Positions 47,070-55,268 of a DNA stretch of 64,000 bases are shown here, in pieces. Source of the stretch: Staphylococcus succinus (GTDB lineage: Bacteria > Bacillota > Bacilli > Staphylococcales > Staphylococcaceae); contig NZ_CP118976.1 in assembly GCF_029024945.1 (NCBI RefSeq), positions 310,001 through 374,000 on the forward strand, given 5' to 3'. The position numbers and the translations under genes are program-made. Each line of letters opens with the position of its first letter. The stretch's first letter is position 1. Below the pieces are notes generated by a model. The model ran no database searches, was not told the origin of the DNA, and worked only from the letters and a program-made list of their open reading frames with translations.

Positions 47070-48425
47070 ATGGGAGAGCAATTAAAGAGAGAACTCAGCA
47101 ATAGACACATCCAATTGATCGCAATTGGGGGTGCAATCGGTACAGGACTATTTCTAGGCGCTGGGCAATCAATACATTTAGCGGGTCCATCGATATTGTT
47201 AACTTATATTATAGTTGGATTTGTATTGTTTATGTTTATGAGAGCAATGGGAGAAATGTTGCTATCTAATACGAAATTTAATTCATTTGCAGATATTACA
47301 CATGAATATGTAGGATCTTTAGCAGGTTTTATTACTGGTTGGACTTATTGGCTAACTTGGATTATATCTGGAATGGCTGAAGTAACGGCTGTTGCGAAAT
47401 ATGTTTCGTTTTGGTGGCCACAAATACCTAATTGGCTATCTGCATTAGCATGTGTATTGTTATTGATGTGTTTCAATTTATTAAGTACTAGATTATTTGG
47501 TGAGCTAGAATTTTGGTTTGCGATTATTAAAGTTGCGACAATACTGGCATTAATTGCTGTAGGTGTTGTGATGATTGTCATGGCTTACCAAACGCCGTAT
47601 GGAGAAGCAAGTGTTTCTAATATTTATAGTCATGGGGGAATTTTCCCCAATGGACTATCGGGATTCTTTATGTCTTTCCAAATGGCAATATTTTCATTCT
47701 TAGGGATTGAAATGATAGGTATTACAGCCGGTGAAACAAAAAATCCGGAAAAGACTATTCCTAAGGCAATTAACAATGTACCATTTAGAATTTTAATATT
47801 TTATATCGGTGCAATTGCTGTCATTATTTCTATTATTCCGTGGAATGAGTTAGATCCCGAAAGTAGCCCATTTGTTAAATTATTTGCATTAGTTGGTATA
47901 CCTTTTGCAGCAGGAATTATTAACTTTGTTGTACTAACTGCTGCAGCATCTGCATGTAATAGTGGTATTTTTGCAAATAGTAGAACGTTGTTTGGTTTGG
48001 CAGATAGGCAACAAGCACCACCTAAGTTTCAAGTTACAAATCGTAGAGGTATACCACTTACAGCGATACTCGTAACATGTTCATTTTTAATGTTTGCCGT
48101 ATTGCTTAATTATTTCATACCTAATGCAACTACAGTGTTTGTATATATTAGTACAGTATCGACAGTATTGAATATTTTTATCTGGACGCTTATTACAATA
48201 GCTTATTATAGATACACAAAACAACGACCTGATTTACATAAACGAAGTAAATATAAGATGCCAGGTGGAAAGCATATGGCTGTTTGTATCATAATATTCT
48301 TTATCTTTATTTTTGGGGTATTACTCGTAAATCCTGAGACACGTATTGGTGTGATTTTTGCGCCATTATGGTTGATTGTACTTGCTCTCATGTATCGTCA
48401 GTATAAGAAACATGCGGCACTATAA
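47070..48425 (+). CDS. amino acid permease (AAT/CycA-like)
   Basis: This is a 12-helix APC family permease of 451 residues. The N-terminal IAIGGAIGTGLFLGAG and the helix 3 IISGMAEVTAVAKYVSFWWP are hallmarks of the gamma-proteobacterial/firmicute AAT group, whose members carry D-Ala, D-Ser, Gly, GABA or aromatic amino acids. CycA-like D-serine/D-alanine/glycine is the closest guess. Short ribosome site AGGGG. Nucleoside hydrolase gene 41 bases downstream is probably co-transcribed. Confidence 0.87.
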   Translation: MGEQLKRELSNRHIQLIAIGGAIGTGLFLGAGQSIHLAGPSILLTYIIVGFVLFMFMRAMGEMLLSNTKFNSFADITHEYVGSLAGFITGWTYWLTWIISGMAEVTAVAKYVSFWWPQIPNWLSALACVLLLMCFNLLSTRLFGELEFWFAIIKVATILALIAVGVVMIVMAYQTPYGEASVSNIYSHGGIFPNGLSGFFMSFQMAIFSFLGIEMIGITAGETKNPEKTIPKAINNVPFRILIFYIGAIAVIISIIPWNELDPESSPFVKLFALVGIPFAAGIINFVVLTAAASACNSGIFANSRTLFGLADRQQAPPKFQVTNRRGIPLTAILVTCSFLMFAVLLNYFIPNATTVFVYISTVSTVLNIFIWTLITIAYYRYTKQRPDLHKRSKYKMPGGKHMAVCIIIFFIFIFGVLLVNPETRIGVIFAPLWLIVLALMYRQYKKHAAL

Positions 48426-48466
48426 TAAGATAAAATAATATAGAACTATAGATAGGAGTGATGAAT

Positions 48467-49405
48467 ATGCGTAAAAAAATTATAATGGATTGTGATCCTG
48501 GTCATGATGATGCAATTGCACTCATACTAGCTGGGGCAAAGTTAAGTACATTAGATATTTTAGCTGTGACAACTGTTGCTGGTAATCAAGCAGTTGAAAA
48601 AAATACTAAAAATGCATTAAATGTGTTAGAGGTTATGGGGAGACCTGATATTGATGTTTCTATTGGCGCGACACGTCCGCTGATTAAATCAGCTTCCTTT
48701 GCTTCTGAAATTCATGGTGATACTGGCTTGGATGGACCGAAATTACCAGAAGTACCATCGCTTAAACCTACTCAAAGTCATGCTGTCGATGTAATTATTG
48801 AACAGCTCAAAAATAGTATAGAACCGGTAACGATTGTCGCAACTGGCCCATTAACGAACATAGCGACAGCATTAATCAAAGATCCTAGTATCACGCAATA
48901 TATTGAGTCAATTACTATTATGGGTGGTGGTACGTTCGGAAATTGGACACCTACTGCTGAATTTAATATATGGGTAGATGCCGAAGCGGCTAAACGTGTA
49001 TTTGATAGCGGCATCCATATAAACGTTTTTGGTTTGGATGTCACACATCAAGTGCTTGCGACAACTCAAATTATTGACCGTTTTAAATGTATAGACAATC
49101 AAATTGCTCGGTTTGTTGTAGAATTATTAGAATTCTTTAAATCTACATATAAAACACACTTTGATATGGACGGTGGCCCTATTCATGATGCATGTACCAT
49201 ACTTTATTTATTAGACCCAACGTTATTTACAATGCAACATACTCATATTGATATAGAGCACCAGAGTGCATTAACATATGGAACAATGGTTGTAGATTTG
49301 AATAATATTACGCAAGGTGAAAAAAATGCCTACTTTGCAACAGCGGTTGATGTAGAGCGTGTTTGGAGCTTGATGGAAAGTATGTTAAAAAGCTATAACT
49401 CATAA
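48467..49405 (+). CDS. inosine-uridine preferring nucleoside hydrolase
   Basis: This enzyme splits a ribonucleoside into base and ribose. The N-terminal calcium/ribose motif is MDCDPGHDDAIAL, and VATGPLTNIATAL, MGGGTFGNWTPTAEFNIWVD and HDACTILYLL are all conserved. The length of 312 residues is usual. ATG 48467 is placed eight bases from TAGGAG and gives the standard RKKIIMD start; ATG 48461 is too close. It shares a unit with the amino acid permease. Confidence 0.92.
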   Translation: MRKKIIMDCDPGHDDAIALILAGAKLSTLDILAVTTVAGNQAVEKNTKNALNVLEVMGRPDIDVSIGATRPLIKSASFASEIHGDTGLDGPKLPEVPSLKPTQSHAVDVIIEQLKNSIEPVTIVATGPLTNIATALIKDPSITQYIESITIMGGGTFGNWTPTAEFNIWVDAEAAKRVFDSGIHINVFGLDVTHQVLATTQIIDRFKCIDNQIARFVVELLEFFKSTYKTHFDMDGGPIHDACTILYLLDPTLFTMQHTHIDIEHQSALTYGTMVVDLNNITQGEKNAYFATAVDVERVWSLMESMLKSYNS

Positions 49406-49448
49406 GAGGAAAGATTCTTATAATGATGAAATATAATTGAGAGATATA

Positions 49449-49505
49449 AAAATAAAGGCAAGCCATATTATTTGTAATGAATTAATAGTGGCTTGCCTTT
49501 ATTTT
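49449..49505 (+). terminator. terminator after nucleoside hydrolase
   Basis: AAATAAAGGCAAGCCA and TGGCTTGCCTTTATTTT enclose a loop that carries a smaller TATTA/TAATA pair, ending in T residues. Confidence 0.85.
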
Positions 49506-49619
49506 GAGTTTTATACAACTAAAGTATGAGCAGTTTTTGAGTTATATGATTAGCAAAGTTATAATATAAAAATTATACTAATATTATAATAAGCAAAAAA
49601 TATGAAGGTGACTCAAATA

Positions 49620-50198
49620 GTGGCAAATATACTTAGAACATTTATTCTTTTAGTTATTATTATTGTACCTATTGTGCTATTAATAACGAATTTAGAATCC
49701 ATACAAGAGAGTATAAATAAAAATTTAACTGAGCAACGAAGAGATGATCGTAGTAATCATTCCTCATCTTATAGTGATTTTTTTGATCGTAGTAGAGAAA
49801 CAGAAACATTTGGTGAATATAAATATAGTGATTTTGATGGCAAACACTTCGGCATTGATTATGATTTACCAGAAGACACACCAGTAAAGGCAGCTTCAGA
49901 TGGCAAAGTTACAAGAACATTTAATAATGAATTAGGAGGAAAAGTAGTACAAATCGCAGAATCAAATGGCCGCTATCACCAATGGTATATGCACTTGAAT
50001 GATTTTAAAGTGAATGTGGGAGATGAGGTTAAAGCTGGAGAGGTGATTGCACTTTCAGGTAATACAGGAGAACAAACAACAGGCTCACATTTGCACTTTC
50101 AACGTATGAAAGATGGCATAGGAAATGATTATGCAGTAAACCCTAAATCCTTTGTGGAAAGTTTGCCTGAAGGAGAAGAAAGTTTATTTGATCATTAG
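49620..50198 (+). CDS. membrane-anchored M23 family metallopeptidase (LytM-like)
   Basis: This is a peptidoglycan endopeptidase-like protein with one N-terminal membrane anchor (about 3-24) and a short polar stalk. The M23 domain has HFGIDYD with the first zinc His and Asp, and HLHF with the last His. The ATG at 49602 has no ribosome site, but AAGGTGA at 49605-49611 stands eight bases before GTG 49620, which I take as the start (192 residues). The MHL in WYMHLND supplies the intervening His. Likely cell-wall turnover. Confidence 0.83.
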   Translation: MANILRTFILLVIIIVPIVLLITNLESIQESINKNLTEQRRDDRSNHSSSYSDFFDRSRETETFGEYKYSDFDGKHFGIDYDLPEDTPVKAASDGKVTRTFNNELGGKVVQIAESNGRYHQWYMHLNDFKVNVGDEVKAGEVIALSGNTGEQTTGSHLHFQRMKDGIGNDYAVNPKSFVESLPEGEESLFDH

Positions 50199-50208
50199 CT
50201 TACAATAG

Positions 50209-50262
50209 TTAACGCACGAATAAAGCCTTGGATTATATGCTAAGGCTTTATTCGTGCGTTAA
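50209..50262. terminator. 21-bp perfect hairpin
   Basis: The left arm begins TTAACGCACGAATAAAGCC and the exact reverse complement follows after 12 bases. It lies 11 bases after the M23 gene and 67 bases beyond the end of the convergent DUF488 gene. It lacks a T run. Confidence 0.8.
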
Positions 50263-50329
50263 TATCATTGATGATGAAATAGGATCGGTGCTTATCTGTT
50301 ATTTCACTTGGGATTAAAAATATAGGATT

Positions 50330-50683
50330 TTAGTAAAATGAATTTTGCAAAACAACAGCTTGATTATGATCTTTATCCTTAGAGCCAAATAATAAAACGA
50401 TATCTTGATTAGACTGTTTTATGATAGATTTTAATTCGTCGAAAGCTTGGCGTTGTTGTTCATTTTCACGTAATTCTTTTTTATATTTTTCTGTAAATGC
50501 AGCGTATAATTGGGGATCGTGATTAAACCATTTTCTTAGATGTGACGTAGGGGCAATATCTTTTAACCAATAATCTAAATTGGCCTTATCTTTCGATATA
50601 CCTCTTGGCCACACGCGGTCAACCAGTATACGTATACCTTCAATTTGTGTATCATCATATATTCTTTGGATATAGATAGTCAT
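50330..50683 (-). CDS. DUF488 family protein
   Basis: This is a 117-residue DUF488 (YeaO-like) protein. It has the diagnostic opening YIQRIYDDTQIEGIRILVDRVWPRG, shortened here to DRVWPRG (about 22-28), then KDIAPTSHLRKWFNHDP and a C-terminal LLFGSKDKDHNQAVVL. Members are cytoplasmic, with no assigned enzymatic activity. GAGAGG precedes the ATG. It is a single-gene unit. Confidence 0.87.
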   Translation of the reverse strand: MTIYIQRIYDDTQIEGIRILVDRVWPRGISKDKANLDYWLKDIAPTSHLRKWFNHDPQLYAAFTEKYKKELRENEQQRQAFDELKSIIKQSNQDIVLLFGSKDKDHNQAVVLQNSFY

Positions 50684-50819
50684 ATGTCACAACCTCTCAT
50701 ATATAATTATTTATATATCATTTTGCCACGCATTCATATTTAAAAACATCAAGTTCCTGTAGTTTTATATAGAAGAAAGAGAAAAGGGTATAGGTTTATA
50801 AAAGGAAAAGGAGTGAACT

Positions 50820-51251
50820 ATGATGACTCAATTTGATGATATTTTACCGCCTAAAACATTTAAATATAGAAATAATGCAGTATTAATAAAGACTTTTTAT
50901 GAATTTAAATGTGACAATAGAATTTATTTTACAGAAAAATTGCACAAAGACTTGGAAAATCAACAATATAAATTTAATGTAGAGATTTTATCTGAAATAG
51001 ATCGTTATGGCTTGGCTATGGATTTTAATGAAGTTGACAAGCTCTATAAGGCACACATTGCGCCCTACTTAGAACATCAATTAGTTAATGAGACATTGCC
51101 AGAAATGAATACAACTGCTGAAAATATTGCTTTTTGGATATGGGAACAATTTGAAAAATTTTTACCTCAAAACAATAAGTTGCAAAAACTAGAATTTTTT
51201 GAAAATGACACACAAGGTCTCGTACTTACTGGAAAACTCATGGATAACTAA
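50820..51251 (+). CDS. 6-pyruvoyl-tetrahydropterin synthase (QueD) fold protein lacking zinc histidines
   Basis: This is a 143-residue T-fold protein of the PTPS/QueD family. The family's later motifs are present: GLAMDFNEVDKLY, LEHQLVNE and TTAENIAFWIWEQFEKF. The early zinc-binding motifs, which read AAHxL and HGHxY in QueD, are replaced by CDNRIYF and ENQQYKF, so at least two of three zinc His are missing. It therefore probably does not carry out the QueD reaction and may be a binding or structural paralogue. AAGGAG precedes the ATG. Alone, with no queC or queE nearby. Confidence 0.72.
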   Translation: MMTQFDDILPPKTFKYRNNAVLIKTFYEFKCDNRIYFTEKLHKDLENQQYKFNVEILSEIDRYGLAMDFNEVDKLYKAHIAPYLEHQLVNETLPEMNTTAENIAFWIWEQFEKFLPQNNKLQKLEFFENDTQGLVLTGKLMDN

Positions 51252-51282
51252 GCGTATTAAAAATAAATATTGAAGCAACTGA

Positions 51283-51356
51283 CTAAAGCACATTTTTCTA
51301 AAGTTAAGAAAGTAGTTTACTTTCTTGAGGAAGTTTGGAAAGATGTGTTTTAGTAT
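51283..51356 (+). terminator. long hairpin after the PTPS-like gene
   Basis: AAGAAAGTA and TACTTTCTT form an apex around GTT, and the flanks AAGCACATTTTTC and GGAAAGATGTGTTT extend it with mismatches. A weak T run follows. Confidence 0.55.
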
Positions 51357-51460
51357 GTTATGACGAGTCGACGTGTAAAAGAAAAAGTTACAAAATAAAT
51401 ATTCTGAAAATTAAGAAAATATGATATAGTATATTTTACTACAGCTTAGGAGGAACTTCT

Positions 51461-52504
51461 ATGATTAAGATGAGCCCGAAACAATTTATCAATAATGTAT
51501 TATCCGGTGTAGCAATAGCAATTGTTGCAGGTCTTATTCCTAATGCGATTTTAGGAGAGCTGTTTAAATTATTTGCCCCGAAATATGCTATATTCCAAAC
51601 ATTACTACAAATAGTAGAAAGTATTCAATTTACTGTGCCCCTTTTAGTTGGCGCATTGATTGCGATGCGTTTTAAACTTACACCTTTAGCGACAGCAGTC
51701 GTTGCTAGTTCTGCGTTTGTTGGTAGCGGTGCAGCACAATTTAAAGATGGTATATGGATGCTTGTAGGAGTTGGAGATTTAATTAACACAATGATTACAG
51801 CTGCAATTGCAGTATTCTTTATATTAGTGATAGGAGAACGATTTGGTAGTTTGACTTTAATTATTTTACCTACGATAGTTGGCGTGTTAGCCAGCCTTAT
51901 AGGTGTTCTTATACTTCCATACATAAAATTAATTACGACAGGCATAGGAAATCTTGTCAATTCATTTACTGAATTACAACCTATATTAATGTCGATGCTC
52001 ATTGCATTGGTGTTCAGTTTTATTATTATTAGTCCGATATCTACGGTGGCAACGGCATTGGCTATAGGAATTAGTGGGCTTGCTGCAGGCTCTGCGTCTC
52101 TTGGTATCGTTGCATGTGAAGGTGTACTTGTTGCAGGTACAGTTAAGATAAATAGATCTGGCGTGCCAATAACAATTTTCTTAGGCGGGGTTAAGATGAT
52201 GATTCCCAACATGGTGAGGCATCCCATTATCTTATTACCTATATTTACTACTGCACTAATTACGGGTTTTGTAGGGGCGCTGATAGGCATTGGAGGAACA
52301 AAAGAATCAGCAGGCTTTGGCATTATAGGACTTGTTGGTCCGATAAGTGGATTTAGATTTATGGATCATTCACCATTATTAAGTTTACTGCTCGTATTTA
52401 TTGCGTTCTTTGTAGTTCCATTTGTTAGTGGTTATTTGGTGAACACATTCTATATGAAAGTATTAAAATTATATGATAGAGAAATATTCAAATTCTTAGT
52501 TTAA
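51461..52504 (+). CDS. stand-alone PTS EIIC-type membrane protein (PTS_EIIC_2)
   Basis: This is a 347-residue polytopic membrane protein of the PTS_EIIC_2 group, with about nine membrane segments. It shows the conserved LLVGALIAMRFKLTPLATAVVA and ISPISTVATALAIGISGLAAG stretches and GVKMMIPNMVRHPIILLP. No EIIA or EIIB domains are encoded nearby, and this group is often found without them, so transport might not be PTS-driven. AGGAGG lies seven bases before the ATG. A hairpin terminator follows. Confidence 0.82.
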   Translation: MIKMSPKQFINNVLSGVAIAIVAGLIPNAILGELFKLFAPKYAIFQTLLQIVESIQFTVPLLVGALIAMRFKLTPLATAVVASSAFVGSGAAQFKDGIWMLVGVGDLINTMITAAIAVFFILVIGERFGSLTLIILPTIVGVLASLIGVLILPYIKLITTGIGNLVNSFTELQPILMSMLIALVFSFIIISPISTVATALAIGISGLAAGSASLGIVACEGVLVAGTVKINRSGVPITIFLGGVKMMIPNMVRHPIILLPIFTTALITGFVGALIGIGGTKESAGFGIIGLVGPISGFRFMDHSPLLSLLLVFIAFFVVPFVSGYLVNTFYMKVLKLYDREIFKFLV

Positions 52505-52566
52505 AACGTAAATTTTGTTAAGGAAATAAAGTTTTATGCTTCACCACAAAAAAAGTAAAATTACTC

Positions 52567-52594
52567 AAAAAGGCTACGTAACAGTAGTCTTTTT
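52567..52594 (+). terminator. terminator after EIIC gene
   Basis: AAAAAGGCTAC and GTAGTCTTTTT pair with one G-U and a six-base loop. Confidence 0.8.
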
Positions 52595-52849
52595 ATATTT
52601 TCTTAATAATATAATTACAAGCATTGCACTAAAATATAATTTTTCTGTCGAATTTTTATTTTACAATTATGTAACAAAAACGGTTTCTGTAATAATTCAG
52701 AAAATAATTTATTGTTTTTAAAAATGTAATTAAACACTTATATGAAAGGGTTTATAAATAAAAATAGATTGAAAGAAGAGAATTTAAGCGTTATAAAACA
52801 AAACGAAAAGGTTTCCAATATTACAAAGAGAAATTACTTTTGTAAAGTT

Positions 52850-52866
52850 TTGTTATACAAGTGTAA
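52850..52866 (+). promoter_or_regulatory. WalR-type binding site upstream of sceD
   Basis: TGTTAT-ACAAG-TGTAAT matches the WalR consensus TGTWAH-N5-TGTWAH exactly. It lies 161 bases before the start codon and just upstream of a TATATT that could be the -10. WalKR control of sceD and isaA is established in S. aureus. Confidence 0.7.
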
Positions 52867-53027
52867 TATAAATCGGCGAAATTTATGGTATATTATTTGT
52901 GGCGAAAAAATAGCGCATAAAAAAATTAAACAATTTTGGTAGATATGTTAACTAGCAGATACGATAAATAATTTAACTAAAAATATAATTTTACTTACAA
53001 AAGATTTAAATGGAGGATTTTTTTATT

Positions 53028-53777
53028 ATGAAGAAGACAATTTTAGCATCATCATTAGCAGTAGCATTAGGTGTAACAGGTTATGCATCAACAGATCACA
53101 ATGAAGCACACGCTTCAGAATCAAACATTGACCAAGGTCATTTAGCTGAATTAGCTCAAAGTGGAGCTGCTCAATTAAACGAAAAACCATTACACGCTGG
53201 TGCGTACAACTATGACTTCGTATTAAATGGTTACGAATATACTTTCACTTCAGACGGTAGTTCATGGTCATGGAAATATGATGTAGCAGGTGCTCAAAGT
53301 ACAACTTCTCAAAGCACAGCTTCACAAGATGTAAGTTCACAAGCTTCATCAAATACTAATGAAACAGCTGCTAGTGAAGTTCGTTCACAAGCAACTACAA
53401 AAACAACAAACGTAGAAGCAGTTGAAGCACCTAAAGCTTCATCAAAATCTAACGTTCAAACAGCTCAAACAAGTACTGCAACTAAAACTTATGAAGCTGC
53501 AAAAACTACAGCTGCTTCAACTGGTGGATCAGTTAAATCTCAATTCTTAGCTGCTGGTGGTACAGAAGCTATGTGGAATACAATTGTAATGCCTGAATCA
53601 AGCGGTAATCCAAATGCTGTTAACGAATTAGGTTACCAAGGTTTAGGACAAACTAAAGAATCATGGGGAACTGGTTCAGTAGCTACTCAAACTAAAGGTA
53701 TGCTTAACTACGCTAAAGAGCGTTATGGTTCAGTTGACGCAGCACTTGCTTTCCGTGCTCAAAACAACTGGTGGTAA
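53028..53777 (+). CDS. sceD: SceD/IsaA-type lytic transglycosylase
   Basis: This secreted cell-wall transglycosylase cleaves peptidoglycan. A signal peptide (about 1-28, ending [16 protein letters not shown]) is followed by a variable Ser/Thr/Gln-rich linker (about 85-165), then the C-terminal catalytic domain (about 170-249) with the Glu in [20 protein letters not shown] and the family's [11 protein letters not shown] end. Length and layout fit SceD. ATG 53028 with GGAGG upstream; the in-frame ATG at 53010 has no homology. Codon use is biased to highly expressed forms, as for abundant exoproteins. Gene order and WalR box support the call. Confidence 0.88.
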   Translation: MKKTILASSLAVALGVTGYASTDHNEAHASESNIDQGHLAELAQSGAAQLNEKPLHAGAYNYDFVLNGYEYTFTSDGSSWSWKYDVAGAQSTTSQSTASQDVSSQASSNTNETAASEVRSQATTKTTNVEAVEAPKASSKSNVQTAQTSTATKTYEAAKTTAASTGGSVKSQFLAAGGTEAMWNTIVMPESSGNPNAVNELGYQGLGQTKESWGTGSVATQTKGMLNYAKERYGSVDAALAFRAQNNWW

Positions 53778-53818
53778 GATTTAAGTAACTAAATGATAAA
53801 CATTTAGTCCTATATATC

Positions 53819-53853
53819 AGAGAGTGACTCTTATGAGTCACTCTCTTTTTTTA
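53819..53853 (+). terminator. terminator after sceD
   Basis: AGAGAGTGACTC and GAGTCACTCTCT form a perfect 12-bp stem around TTAT with seven or more T residues. Confidence 0.92.
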
Positions 53854-53864
53854 TTAATAGATGA

Positions 53865-53892
53865 TTGACAAGTATGAATATTCTGATAAAAT
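53865..53892 (+). promoter_or_regulatory. sigma-A promoter for the second S-box leader
   Basis: A consensus TTGACA (53865-53870) and TAAAAT (53887-53892) are 16 bases apart, 24 bases before the aptamer. Confidence 0.65.
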
Positions 53893-53915
53893 TATAATTA
53901 ATTTAATAATGACAA

Positions 53916-54022
53916 ACTTATCCAGAGAAGTTGAGGGATTTGGCCCATTGATACTTCAGCAACAGACTTGCATGTCGAGTACTGTGCTTCGTCCAACAAG
54001 TAATATGACTTGAAAGATAGGT
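53916..54022 (+). ncRNA. SAM-I riboswitch (S-box), divergent copy
   Basis: ACTTATCCAGAGAAGTTGAG, GGGATTTGGCCC and CTTCAGCAAC reproduce the S-box core, and GATAGGT closes P1 with ACTTATC. Some core positions differ from the first copy in this window (AAGTTGAGG in place of GTGGTGGAGG). It lies upstream of a transaminase and a hydroxyacid dehydrogenase gene, with a terminator after it, so those genes should rise when SAM is low. Confidence 0.85.
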
Positions 54023-54030
54023 GACATGTG

Positions 54031-54068
54031 AAAGCTATATGCCACTTTAAAAGGTATATAGCTTTTTT
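54031..54068 (+). terminator. S-box expression-platform terminator
   Basis: AAAGCTATATGCC and GGTATATAGCTTT pair with one mismatch and end in six T residues, nine bases after the aptamer and 22 before the aminotransferase start. Confidence 0.87.
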
Positions 54069-54089
54069 ATTTTTATAGGAGGACATAAA

Positions 54090-55247
54090 ATGGTGATTTC
54101 TGATAAATTATCTCAAATTCCTGATAGTTATTTTGGGAAAACAATGGGACGTAAGGTAGAACATGGTAGTAAAACACTCATTAATATGGCAGTGGGCATC
54201 CCAGACGGTGAGACACCCCAAGGTATTATTGACTGCTTTAGTGAATCGATACGGATTCCAGAGAATCAAAAATATGGAGCATTTCATGGTAAAGATAGCT
54301 TTAAACAAGCGATTGTCGACTTTTATAAACGACAGTATCAAGTTGAGTTAGATAAGGAAGACGAAGTTTGTATATTGTATGGCACAAAAAACGGCTTAGT
54401 AAATTTACCACAATGTATTGTTAAACCTGGGGAATATGTTTTGCTCCCTGATCCAGGTTATACAGATTATTTAGCTGGTGTATTATTAGCTGATGCTAAG
54501 CCACATGCTCTGGTACTCAAAGCACCTTACTACTTACCAGAATGGAATAAAGTAGATAAAGAGGTTTTATCAAAGACACGTCTAGTTTATTTGACTTATC
54601 CTAATAACCCAACTGGTTCAGTTGCTACACAATCTGTATTTGATGAAGCTGTAGCTCAATTTAAAAACACAAAAACTAAAATTGTACATGACTTTGCGTA
54701 TAGTGCTTTTGGTTTTGATAACAAAAATCCAAGCATACTCCAATCTGAAGGTGCTAAAGATTTAGCTGTTGAGGTATTTTCTTTATCTAAGGGATATAAT
54801 ATGTCTGGTTTTAGAGTAGGGTTTGCGGTTGGAAATAAAGAAATGATACAAGCCTTGAAAAAATTTCAAACACATACACAAGCTGGGATGTTTGGTGCAC
54901 TTCAAGATGCTGCCACATATGCGTTAAATCATTATGATTCATTTTTAGAAGCTCAAAATGAAACTTTTAAACGAAGAAGAGATGAATTTGAGAAGAAATT
55001 AATAGAAGCTCATATTCCTTTTGAACCAATGAGAGGTGGCATATTCTTATGGTTACAAACACCTAAAGGATACGATGGAGAAGCATTTGTAACGTATTTA
55101 TTACAAGAACAGTCTATTCTAGTGGCCCCAGGCATCCCATTTGGTGAACATGGGAAAAATTATGTACGAATTTCATTAGCACTTAGTGATTCAGAGCTAG
55201 TAGAAGCAGCGAAAAGAATCCAGTCATTAAGATATCTATACCAATAA
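54090..55247 (+). CDS. class I/II PLP aminotransferase under SAM control
   Basis: This is a fold type I aminotransferase of 385 residues. YLTYPNNPTGSVA (about 170-182), the PLP lysine in VFSLSKGYNMSGFRVGF and the C-terminal RISLALSD are visible. Its subgroup includes aspartate-type, N-acetyl-diaminopimelate and methionine-related transaminases. The S-box leader suggests a role in methionine salvage or recycling, perhaps transamination of 4-methylthio-2-oxobutanoate, together with the dehydrogenase gene downstream. AGGAGG lies seven bases before the ATG. Confidence 0.85.
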   Translation: MVISDKLSQIPDSYFGKTMGRKVEHGSKTLINMAVGIPDGETPQGIIDCFSESIRIPENQKYGAFHGKDSFKQAIVDFYKRQYQVELDKEDEVCILYGTKNGLVNLPQCIVKPGEYVLLPDPGYTDYLAGVLLADAKPHALVLKAPYYLPEWNKVDKEVLSKTRLVYLTYPNNPTGSVATQSVFDEAVAQFKNTKTKIVHDFAYSAFGFDNKNPSILQSEGAKDLAVEVFSLSKGYNMSGFRVGFAVGNKEMIQALKKFQTHTQAGMFGALQDAATYALNHYDSFLEAQNETFKRRRDEFEKKLIEAHIPFEPMRGGIFLWLQTPKGYDGEAFVTYLLQEQSILVAPGIPFGEHGKNYVRISLALSDSELVEAAKRIQSLRYLYQ

Positions 55248-55268
55248 AACATTAGGAGTGAAATGATT

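Larger units (their letters stand above)
52505..53027. other. 523-base gap before sceD
   Basis: It holds the EIIC terminator, an AT-rich stretch with two unsupported frames, a WalR-like box at 52850-52866, and an unusually long leader of about 130 bases before the sceD start codon. I see no RNA gene. Confidence 0.55.

Noticed and set aside
51625..52323. 232-residue open frame on the minus strand
   Set aside because: It is the complement of the EIIC gene, has no ribosome site and reads as a Pro/Thr/Ile-rich shadow of membrane-protein codons.
52536..52942. Two short plus-strand frames (52536-52721, 52742-52942) in the gap before sceD
   Set aside because: AT-driven composition rich in Lys, Asn and Phe, weak or absent ribosome sites, and one overlaps the EIIC terminator and the other the WalR box.
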